Positions 44,337-51,576 of a DNA stretch of 64,000 bases are shown here, piece after piece; position 1 is the first letter of the stretch; every line of letters begins with the position of its first letter. The notes under the pieces were generated by a model. The model saw only the letters and a list, made by a program, of their open reading frames with translations, did not search any database and was not told the DNA's origin. Source of the stretch: Allobosea thiooxidans (GTDB taxonomy: Bacteria; Pseudomonadota; Alphaproteobacteria; Rhizobiales; Beijerinckiaceae); assembly GCF_900168195.1 (NCBI RefSeq), contig NZ_FUYX01000002.1, forward strand, positions 549,202 through 613,201, read 5' to 3'. The translations under genes were made by a program, and so were the position numbers.

Positions 44337-44435
44337 CGTCATCCTCGCCCTTGTGGCGAGCATCCACGTCTTGAGCCCCGCATTCGATCAGCGAAGCGAA
44401 GACGTGGATGGTCGGGACAAGCCCGACCATGACGG
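44337..44435. repeat. Palindromic repeat, family F copy 4
   Basis: Between phnD and phnE: CGTCATCCTCGCCCTTGTGGCGAG, CATCCACGTCTTGA, AGACGTGGATGG, GGTCGGGACAAGCCCGACC, ATGACGG. Its hairpin may lower readthrough from phnD into the permease genes. Confidence 0.9.
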
Positions 44436-44453
44436 CGAGAGCAGGCGTGCTGC

Positions 44454-45368
44454 TTACGACGACTTCTTCTTGCGCAGGTCGTCGACGAACTTGTTCAGCT
44501 CGATGATCGGGTCGTAGGCCTTGTTGTCGACGGCGACGAGCGGGCCCTGCTTGCCTTCATAGATCTTGTCGAAGGCGGCCTTGTCCTTGGTGGCGAGGTT
44601 GAGGACCGCGTCGCGGATCTTGGCCTTGAGATCTTCCGGCAGCTCGGTGAGATAGGCCATCGGCGAGTTCACGATCTGGTCGGACTTGTAGATGATCCGG
44701 AAATCGTCGGCCTTGACCATGTTCTTGCGCGACATGCGCTGCAGGTTCGACTCCTGCTCGTCGTTCCACCAGTTGGCGGCGACGTCGACCGTGCCCTGCT
44801 GCAGGGCGATGATCGCGTTCTCGTGGCTGCCGGTGTAGACGACCTTGGAGAAGAAGGTTTCCGGCTCGATCTTCATGCCGTTGAGCGCGAAGCGCGGCAC
44901 GTTGTTGCCGGAGGTCGAATTCGGGTCGACGAGGCCGAGATTCTTGCCCTTGAGGTCCTCGACCTTCTGATAGGGCGAGTCCTTCTTCACGTAGAAGACC
45001 GAGTGATAGCCCTTGGTGCCGTCGAGATTGGTCTCGATCGCGAAGGCGTCGACCTTGGCGCCGGTCATGCGGGCGCGGGCGAAAGAGGCCGGGCCGTACA
45101 TGCCGATATGGATGTTGCCGGCGCGCTGGCCCTCGATGATCGCGGCGTAGTCGTTGGCGATGCGCAGCGTGACCTTGGTGCCGAGTTCCTTCGCGAGATA
45201 GTTCACGAAGGGGGTGTAACGCTCGACCACGCCCGAGGCGTTCTCGGAGGGGATGATCGCGAAGACGAGCTCGGGATATTTCGCCTTCCAGTCCTGGGCG
45301 AAGGCAGGCGCCGCGGCGAGCGCGAGGCCGGCGACGGCGAGCCTGAGGGTATGACGACGGGTCAGCAT
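44454..45368 (-). CDS. phnD: Phosphonate ABC transporter substrate-binding protein PhnD
   Basis: 304-residue periplasmic binding protein. Signal peptide of about 25 residues (cleavage at AAPAFAQ). Family segments include VFAIIPSENASGVVERYTPFVNYLAKELG, IHIGMYGPASFARAR and the phosphonate-binding LVDPNSTSGNNVPRFAL loop. ATG 45366-45368 follows AGGAG with an eight-base gap; a longer frame upstream is rejected. Confidence 0.95.
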   Translation of the reverse strand: MLTRRHTLRLAVAGLALAAAPAFAQDWKAKYPELVFAIIPSENASGVVERYTPFVNYLAKELGTKVTLRIANDYAAIIEGQRAGNIHIGMYGPASFARARMTGAKVDAFAIETNLDGTKGYHSVFYVKKDSPYQKVEDLKGKNLGLVDPNSTSGNNVPRFALNGMKIEPETFFSKVVYTGSHENAIIALQQGTVDVAANWWNDEQESNLQRMSRKNMVKADDFRIIYKSDQIVNSPMAYLTELPEDLKAKIRDAVLNLATKDKAAFDKIYEGKQGPLVAVDNKAYDPIIELNKFVDDLRKKKSS

Positions 45369-45444
45369 CGATGTGCTCCTGGTTTCAAGGCGTGATGGTC
45401 TTCTCGCGGCGACGGCCCCTGGCCGGTCCGGCGATCTCTGAAGG

Positions 45445-46263
45445 TCAGGCGATCTTCTGGCGGGCGCGCTTGGCTTCCGAAGCGGCGATGGCGTCGAGCG
45501 CATCCAGCGCCTCGGCGCCGGCATCCTTGGCCTCGATGCCGTAGAGTTCGGCGGCGACCTCGCGGGTCAGCGCCTGGGGCACGTCGTCGAAGACGACCTT
45601 GCCGGCCGACATGCCGATCAGCCGGTCGCAATACTTCGCGGCGATGTCGAGATCGTGCAGGTTGCAGATCACAGTGATGCCGTCCTCGCGGTTGATGCGG
45701 AACAGCGCGTCCATCACGACCTGGGTGTTGCGCGGGTCGAGCGAGGCGATCGGCTCGTCGGCGAGGATGATCTGCGGTTCCTGGACGAGGGCGCGGGCGA
45801 TGGCGACGCGCTGCTGCTGGCCGCCGGAGAGGGTCTCGGCGCGCTGTGCCAGCAGATGCCCCATATCGAGACGTTCGAGTGCCGCGATGGCGCGGATCTT
45901 GTCGTCCTCGGAGAAGCTCTTGACCAGGGTCAGCGCGGCGGAGCGGTGGTTCAGCCGGCCGAGCAGGACATTGGTCAGCACGTCCAGGCGGCCGACGAGG
46001 TTGAACTGCTGGAAGATCATCGCCGTGTCGCGGCGCCAGCGCCTGAGCGAGGCGCCCTTCAGCCCGGTGACGTCCTGTTCCGCGCAGACAATGCGGCCGG
46101 AGGTCGGCTCGGCGAGCCGGTTCAGCATGCGCAGCAGCGTCGATTTGCCGGCGCCGGAACGGCCGATCACGCCCACCATCTCCCCTTTCGGGATCGACAG
46201 CGAGACGGTGTCGACGGCGTTCTTGTCGCCAAAGCGCTTGGTCAGAGCTTCGATACGCAGCAT
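45445..46263 (-). CDS. phnC: Phosphonate ABC transporter ATP-binding protein PhnC
   Basis: 272-residue ATPase driving phosphonate import. Walker [10 protein letters not shown], signature [15 protein letters not shown], Walker [13 protein letters not shown] and the HDLDIA switch are all present. First gene of phnC-D-E-E; a Pho box lies about 100 bases upstream of its ATG. The frame stays open upstream but without family sequence. Confidence 0.95.
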   Translation of the reverse strand: MLRIEALTKRFGDKNAVDTVSLSIPKGEMVGVIGRSGAGKSTLLRMLNRLAEPTSGRIVCAEQDVTGLKGASLRRWRRDTAMIFQQFNLVGRLDVLTNVLLGRLNHRSAALTLVKSFSEDDKIRAIAALERLDMGHLLAQRAETLSGGQQQRVAIARALVQEPQIILADEPIASLDPRNTQVVMDALFRINREDGITVICNLHDLDIAAKYCDRLIGMSAGKVVFDDVPQALTREVAAELYGIEAKDAGAEALDALDAIAASEAKRARQKIA

Positions 46264-46362
46264 GGACGGGTTCTCGGGCTCGATGCGGGCACGGGCGCAG
46301 CCCCATGCGGCTCGGGCCGAGGGGCAGCGCGTCTCCATGGCGGCGAGAGCTAGCGGCCGCGG

Positions 46363-46380
46363 ATGACAGCGGCGTGACAG
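46363..46380 (-). promoter_or_regulatory. Pho box upstream of phnC
   Basis: Minus-strand CTGTCACGCCGCTGTCAT: two 7-base PhoB repeats (CTGTCAC, CTGTCAT) with the standard 4-base gap. It is 99 bases from the phnC start and points to PhoB activation under phosphate limitation. Confidence 0.82.
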
Positions 46381-46417
46381 CAGATCGAGAGGCTGTGGAC
46401 GCGATCCGCGGCCGTCT

Positions 46418-47182
46418 TCAGGCCGAACCGAGCAGCAGCTCGACGCAGGACGCGACATAGGTCCGCCGCTTCGCTGCGGGCATCGGCTTCACGCCGAGGA
46501 GGCCGCGGGCCTGGTGGAAGCCGCGCAGCATGCCGACGAACTGTTCGGCCAGTAACTCGGCCCGGGCCGGGCCGACCGGGCGCGCGAGGCCGTCGCCGAC
46601 GCGCGAGCGTTCGACCAGTAGCGCCGAGAGATCGGCGAGCATGCGCCCGGCGCCGGCATCGTAGGCGACCTGGCCGAGCTCGGGGAAACGCGGTGCCGCG
46701 CTCGCCACCAGGCGGTGCAGGTCGAGCGCGGCGGGGCGCAGCATGAGCGCGAGGGCGTCCTCGCCGAGACGGATCAGGATACTGCGCAGATCGGAGGCAA
46801 CCGGCCCCTGACGCAACGGAATCGTCAACGTTTCCGTGAGCTCGGTGCAAATCGCCTTGAAGAGCGCCTCCTTATCAGCGAAATGGCTGTAGATCGTCTG
46901 TTTCGAGACACCGGCTCGATGGGCGATCTGGTCGAGGCTCGCACGCTCGAAGCCTTCCGCCAGGAAGGTTTCCGCCGCGGCGCGGGTAATCGCGTCGTGC
47001 TTGCAGGAGCGCAGGCGCTCGCCGGAAGGGGATTTGGCCGGGCTGGTTTCGGTTTGAGCAGAGTCGAGCAGGCGGGCCTTGGCGCCGTTTCGCCGCAGGG
47101 TTTTCGGCACAGGTTTTGCCTCTGTGTTCGCCGGTTCGGCGAGAGGGGCTGCCCGGTGCCGGCGGAGGGGGGTGTCAGCCAT
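46418..47182 (-). CDS. TetR/AcrR-family repressor
   Basis: 254 residues. A non-conserved, Arg/Pro-rich N-terminal extension of about 60 residues precedes the helix-turn-helix ([30 protein letters not shown], residues 82-111) and a C-terminal ligand domain of the TetR_C AefR type. It is divergent from the RND efflux genes, with a perfect 15-base palindrome between them, so it probably represses the pump. ATG 47182 is used; a start nine codons upstream is possible. Confidence 0.92.
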   Translation of the reverse strand: MADTPLRRHRAAPLAEPANTEAKPVPKTLRRNGAKARLLDSAQTETSPAKSPSGERLRSCKHDAITRAAAETFLAEGFERASLDQIAHRAGVSKQTIYSHFADKEALFKAICTELTETLTIPLRQGPVASDLRSILIRLGEDALALMLRPAALDLHRLVASAAPRFPELGQVAYDAGAGRMLADLSALLVERSRVGDGLARPVGPARAELLAEQFVGMLRGFHQARGLLGVKPMPAAKRRTYVASCVELLLGSA

Positions 47183-47209
47183 GCTTCCGCCCACTTGGCC
47201 TCTTATCAA

Positions 47210-47224
47210 ACTGGACCGTCCAGT
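47210..47224. promoter_or_regulatory. Operator for the TetR repressor
   Basis: ACTGGACCGTCCAGT, a perfect palindrome with central C, halfway between the divergent TetR and RND genes. A second half-site GTCCAGTC occurs at 47251-47258 just before the adaptor start. Confidence 0.78.
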
Positions 47225-47260
47225 CTAAGATAGTCGCGCGGTATCGGAGCGTCCAGTCTT

Positions 47261-48340
47261 ATGAAGCGGTTTGTCCTCCTCGTCATAGTCGCGGCCCTGG
47301 CCGGCGGCGGCTATTACGCCTACCGCAACCAGCGTTCCGCCGGGCAGACCGCGCAGGCCAGCGCCGTCTCGGCGCCGCGCGCCGTGCCGGTCGAAGTGGC
47401 CGATGTCGAGCTGATGACGGTCAATGAGGAGGTCGAGGCGCTCGGCACCCTGGCTGCCGACGAATCCGTGATCATCGCTCCCGAAATCGCCGGCCGCGTC
47501 GTCGCGCTCGGCTTCAAGGAGGGCGAGCGCGTCAAGGTGGGCCAGGATCTGGTCAAGCTCGATACCGCGATCCTGGACGCCGAGCTGAAGCAGGCGCTCG
47601 CCGATCTCGGCCTGGCGCGTGACACCAGCGAGCGCCTGCGCGCCCTGGTGCAGCGCGGTTCGGGCACGCAGGTCGCGCTCGACGAAGCCACGGCCAAGCT
47701 CGCCTCCAGCGAGGCGCGCGTCCAACTCGCCAAGGCGAAGCTCGCCCAGTCGACCATCGTCGCCCCGTTCAGCGGCGTCGTCGGCCTGCGCGCGGTCGGC
47801 GTCGGCGACTTCGTCTCGGTCGGCAAGCCGCTGATCACGCTCACCAATGTCGACCCGATCAAGATCGATTTCCGGGTGCCCGAGCTCTACATGAGCCGCA
47901 TCAAGGTCGGTCAGCCCGTGCAGATGCGTGTCGATGCCGTCCCGGACCGCCCCTTCACCGGCAAGATCTTCGCGATCGATCCGGTGGTCGACATCAACGG
48001 CCGGGCGATGCGGCTGCGGGCCAGCATTCCCAATCCCGATCTCATCCTGAAACCGGGCTTGTTCGCGCGACTGGCGATTACCGTCGACCAGCGCCAGAAC
48101 GCCATGGTCGTCCCGGAGATGGCCGTGGTGCCGGACGGCATCGGCAAGATGGTCTATGTCGCCGAGAACGGGAAGGCGAAGCGCGTTCCCGTCGAGCTCG
48201 GCAAGCGCCTTCCGGGCAAGGTCGAGATCGTCAGCGGGCTGACGCCCAAGATGAAGATCATCACCGCCGGCCAGATGCGGCTGCGCGACGGCAGCCCGAT
48301 CGCCGTCAAGGACAAGCCGGTCCAGACGAGCCAGCTCTGA
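47261..48340 (+). CDS. RND efflux periplasmic adaptor subunit
   Basis: 359-residue membrane-fusion protein. An N-terminal anchor (residues 3-20), lipoyl halves (VIIAPEIAGRVVALGFKEGERVKVGQDLVKLD and LAQSTIVAPFSGVVGLRAVGVGDFVSVGKPL), a short helical hairpin, a beta-barrel and a membrane-proximal domain are all visible. No lipobox. It overlaps the pump gene by one base (TGATG) and belongs to the TetR-controlled unit. Confidence 0.94.
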   Translation: MKRFVLLVIVAALAGGGYYAYRNQRSAGQTAQASAVSAPRAVPVEVADVELMTVNEEVEALGTLAADESVIIAPEIAGRVVALGFKEGERVKVGQDLVKLDTAILDAELKQALADLGLARDTSERLRALVQRGSGTQVALDEATAKLASSEARVQLAKAKLAQSTIVAPFSGVVGLRAVGVGDFVSVGKPLITLTNVDPIKIDFRVPELYMSRIKVGQPVQMRVDAVPDRPFTGKIFAIDPVVDINGRAMRLRASIPNPDLILKPGLFARLAITVDQRQNAMVVPEMAVVPDGIGKMVYVAENGKAKRVPVELGKRLPGKVEIVSGLTPKMKIITAGQMRLRDGSPIAVKDKPVQTSQL

Positions 48341-51300
48341 TGAGCCTCTTCGAACTCTTCGTCCGCAGGCCCGTCCTCTCGACGGTCATGAGCCTGCTCG
48401 TGATGCTGATCGGCATCGTCTCCTATGGCCGCCTGACGGTTCGCGAATATCCGAACATCGACGAGCCGGTCGTCTCGGTCCGCACCGACTATCGCGGTGC
48501 CTCGGCCGAGATCATCGAGACGCAGGTCACCCAGATCCTGGAGAACTCGATCGCCGGCATCGAGGGCATCGAGATCATCTCCTCGTCGAGCCGGCAGGAG
48601 CGCAGCTTCATCTCCGTGCGCTTCCGCCCCGACGTCGACCCCGACGTCGCGGCCTCCGACGTGCGCGACCGCGTCAGCCGCGTGCGCGGCCGCATGCCGG
48701 ACGAGATCGACGAGCCGGTCATCGCCAAGGTCGAGGCCGACGCCCAGCCGATCCTGTACCTGTCGCTGACCAGCACGCGCCACGGCCCGCTCGAGCTCAC
48801 CGATTTCGCCGACCGCTTCATCGCCGACCGCGTCCAGAACGTGACCGGCGTCGCCGAAGTCCGCATCCTCGGGCAGCGGCAGTACGCGATGCGCATCTGG
48901 CTCGATCGCGCCCGCATGTCGGCCTACAATATCTCCGTGCAGGAGGTGGAGGCGGCGGTCCGCGCGCAGAACGTCGAGATCCCGTCCGGCCGTATCGAGA
49001 GCAACGACCGCGAATTCACCGTGCTCTCGCAGACGAGCCTGAGCCGGCCCGAGGAATTCCAGGAGATCGTCGTCAAGGATGCGAACGGCTTCTCCGTCCG
49101 CCTGAAGGACATCGCCCGCGTCGAACTCGGCGCCCGCGAGGAGCGCAACGCCGCCTGGTTCCGTGGCACGCCCTCGGTGACGATCGGCATCGTCAAGCAG
49201 GCGACGGCCAATCCGCTCGACGTCTCGGCCGGCGTCCGCGAGGCGCTCCCGAGCATCATCGAGGACCTGCCGGAAGGCATGTCGATCGCGAATTCCTACG
49301 ACACCTCGATCTTCATCGACCGCTCGATCAAGGCGGTGTTCCAGACGATCATCGAGGCGATCGCGCTCGTCGTGCTGATCATCTTCATCTTCCTGCGCTC
49401 GCTCAGGGCGACGCTGATCCCGCTGGTGACGATCCCGGTCTCGCTGATCGGCTCCTTCGCGCTGATGTATGCGCTCGGCTTCACCGTCAACACGCTGACG
49501 CTGCTCTCGATGGTGCTCGCCATCGGCCTGGTGGTCGACGACGCCATCGTCGTGCTGGAGAACGTCCATCGCCATATCGAGGACGGCATGCAGCCGACCA
49601 AGGCGGCGATCCGCGGCATCAACGAGATCGCCTTCGCGGTCGTGGCGATGACGCTGACGCTGGTCGCGGTCTATGCGCCGATGGCCTTCTCGACCGGGCG
49701 CACCGGCAAGCTCTTCATCGAGTTCGCGCTGACGCTCGCCGGCGCGGTGCTGGTCTCCGGCTTCGTCGCGCTGACGCTGACGCCGATGATGTGCGCCAAG
49801 CTGCTGCGCCACCACGAGAAGCACAACTGGCTGTACAACGTGCTGGAGCGCGGCTTCGACGCGCTGTCGCGCGGCTACAAGGCGTCGCTGCGCGCCGCGC
49901 TCGGCATGCGCCCGCTCGTCGTGCTGCTGGCGGTGGGCGTCGCCGGGGCGGGCTACTACTTCTTCACCCATCTGCGCGCCGAGCTGGCGCCGGTCGAGGA
50001 CCGCGGCACCATCACCGCCATCGGCGTCGCGCCGGAGGGGGCGACGATGTCCTTCACGGCGGACTACGCCCGCCGCGTCGAGGATTATTTCAAGAATATC
50101 CAGGAGGTCGAGACCTATCTGGTCATCGTCGGCTTCCCCGACGTGACGCGTGCCATCGCCTTCGCCCGGCTGAAGCCCTGGGAGGAGCGCGAGCGCAAGC
50201 AGCAGGACCTGGTCGCCGAGATCAACAAGGGGCTGTCGCAGATCCCGGGCATCCGGCTGTTCGCGACCAACCCGCCCTCGCTCGGTCAGGGCGGCGCCAA
50301 CAGCAAGCCGGTCGAATTCGTGCTGCGCTCCTCCGAGCCCTATGTCCAGATCAAGGACTATGTCGACCAGCTGCTGGCCGAGGTCGGTAATTCGCCGGTC
50401 CTGACCAATATCGAAACCAACCTCATCCTCGACAAGCCGCAGATCAAGGTCTCGATCGACCGTCAGCGCGCCGCCGATCTCGGCGTCGGCGTGGACATCA
50501 TCGGCCGGACCATGGAGACGCTGCTCGGCGGCCGCCAGGTCACCCGTTTCAACATGAACGGCGAGCAGTACGACGTCGTGCTCCAGGTCGCGGGTTCGGA
50601 GCGCAACACGCCCCAGGCGCTGCAGTCGATCTATCTGATCGGCCGCGGCGGGGCGGTGGTGCAGCTCTCGAGCCTCGTCAAGGTGGAGGAGAGCGTGGCT
50701 CCGAAGGAGCTGATCCGCTTCAACCAGCTGCGCTCGGCGACGATCACGGCGATTCCCGCGCCCGGCTATTCGCTCGGCGACGCACTCAAGGTGCTCGAGG
50801 ATGCGACGGCGCGTGTGCTGCCGCCGACGGTGCAGGTCGACTATTCCGGCCAGAGCCGCGAGTTCAAGCAATCGGGCGCGAGCATCGTCGTCGTCTTCCT
50901 GCTGGCGCTCGGCTTCATCTATCTGGTGCTGGCGGCGCAGTTCGAGAGCTTCGTCGACCCGGTCGTGATCATGGTCTCGGTGCCGCTGTCGCTGGCCGGC
51001 GCGCTGGCCGCGCTCTACTACACGGGCGGGACGATGAACGTGTACAGCCAGATCGGCCTGATCACGCTGGTTGGCCTGATCACCAAGCATGGCATCCTGA
51101 TCCTGGAGTTCACCAACCAGCTGCGCGAGGAGGGCAAGGAGATGATCGACGCCCTCGTCGAGGCGGCGGAGCTGCGCCTGCGGCCGATCCTGATGACCAC
51201 GGGCGCGATGGTGCTCGGCGCGGTGCCGCTGGCGCTCGCCCATGGCGCAGGTGCGGAGAGCCGCTCGCAGATCGGTTGGGTCATCGTCGGCGGCATGACC

Positions 51301-51426
51301 TTCGGCACGCTGCTGACGCTCTATGTGGTGCCGGTCGCCTACAGCTATCTGGCGCGCACCGTCCATGGCTCGCGCCATGGCGCGCATGAAGAGGCGCCGG
51401 ACGCGCATCCGCACCCGGCGGAGTAA
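48340..51426 (+). CDS. RND efflux permease (HAE1/MMPL-type multidrug pump)
   Basis: 1028-residue inner-membrane proton/drug antiporter with 12 expected helices. N-terminus LFVRRPVLSTVMSLLVMLIG; the relay region GLVVDDAIVVLENVHRHIEDG in helix 4 contains the paired Asp residues essential for proton transfer; porter-domain segments flank each half. The C-terminal region has TMNVYSQIGLITLVGLITKHGILILEF. No outer-membrane channel gene is adjacent. Substrate is unknown. Confidence 0.95.
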   Translation: MSLFELFVRRPVLSTVMSLLVMLIGIVSYGRLTVREYPNIDEPVVSVRTDYRGASAEIIETQVTQILENSIAGIEGIEIISSSSRQERSFISVRFRPDVDPDVAASDVRDRVSRVRGRMPDEIDEPVIAKVEADAQPILYLSLTSTRHGPLELTDFADRFIADRVQNVTGVAEVRILGQRQYAMRIWLDRARMSAYNISVQEVEAAVRAQNVEIPSGRIESNDREFTVLSQTSLSRPEEFQEIVVKDANGFSVRLKDIARVELGAREERNAAWFRGTPSVTIGIVKQATANPLDVSAGVREALPSIIEDLPEGMSIANSYDTSIFIDRSIKAVFQTIIEAIALVVLIIFIFLRSLRATLIPLVTIPVSLIGSFALMYALGFTVNTLTLLSMVLAIGLVVDDAIVVLENVHRHIEDGMQPTKAAIRGINEIAFAVVAMTLTLVAVYAPMAFSTGRTGKLFIEFALTLAGAVLVSGFVALTLTPMMCAKLLRHHEKHNWLYNVLERGFDALSRGYKASLRAALGMRPLVVLLAVGVAGAGYYFFTHLRAELAPVEDRGTITAIGVAPEGATMSFTADYARRVEDYFKNIQEVETYLVIVGFPDVTRAIAFARLKPWEERERKQQDLVAEINKGLSQIPGIRLFATNPPSLGQGGANSKPVEFVLRSSEPYVQIKDYVDQLLAEVGNSPVLTNIETNLILDKPQIKVSIDRQRAADLGVGVDIIGRTMETLLGGRQVTRFNMNGEQYDVVLQVAGSERNTPQALQSIYLIGRGGAVVQLSSLVKVEESVAPKELIRFNQLRSATITAIPAPGYSLGDALKVLEDATARVLPPTVQVDYSGQSREFKQSGASIVVVFLLALGFIYLVLAAQFESFVDPVVIMVSVPLSLAGALAALYYTGGTMNVYSQIGLITLVGLITKHGILILEFTNQLREEGKEMIDALVEAAELRLRPILMTTGAMVLGAVPLALAHGAGAESRSQIGWVIVGGMTFGTLLTLYVVPVAYSYLARTVHGSRHGAHEEAPDAHPHPAE

Positions 51427-51433
51427 GGGGAAT

Positions 51434-51565
51434 CCCGTGCGCGCTGCGGCATGTAATGCCGCTGCGCAGACCACGGGACCGCGTGACGAGAGGGCGCCCT
51501 TTCCGAGAACGGTCCCGCATGCATCTGCGCCGCAGCACGGCGTGCCGCAGCGTGTGCGGGATGAC
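51434..51565. repeat. Two tandem inverted repeats after the RND operon
   Basis: First, GCGCTGCGGCAT, GTA, ATGCCGCTGCGC (about 51441-51467) with CCCGTG and CACGGG outer arms; second, GTCCCGCATGCATCTGCGC and its inverse GTGTGCGGGATGAC with CGGCGTGCCGC between. They lie between the convergent pump and pbpC genes and may terminate transcription from both sides. Confidence 0.55.
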
Positions 51566-51576
51566 GCCGCGGGATG

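Noticed and set aside
42558..44363. A single 601-codon minus-strand frame spanning both phnE genes
   Set aside because: Only the second half encodes PhnE; the first half is out of frame with the other PhnE, which starts at 44290 in another frame. It is not a fusion.
48154..51474. Very long antisense open frame (1106 codons) opposite the RND pump
   Set aside because: Sequence is Arg/His/Asp-rich with no domain; it is a mirror of biased codon use in the high-GC pump gene on the plus strand, which has all family motifs.
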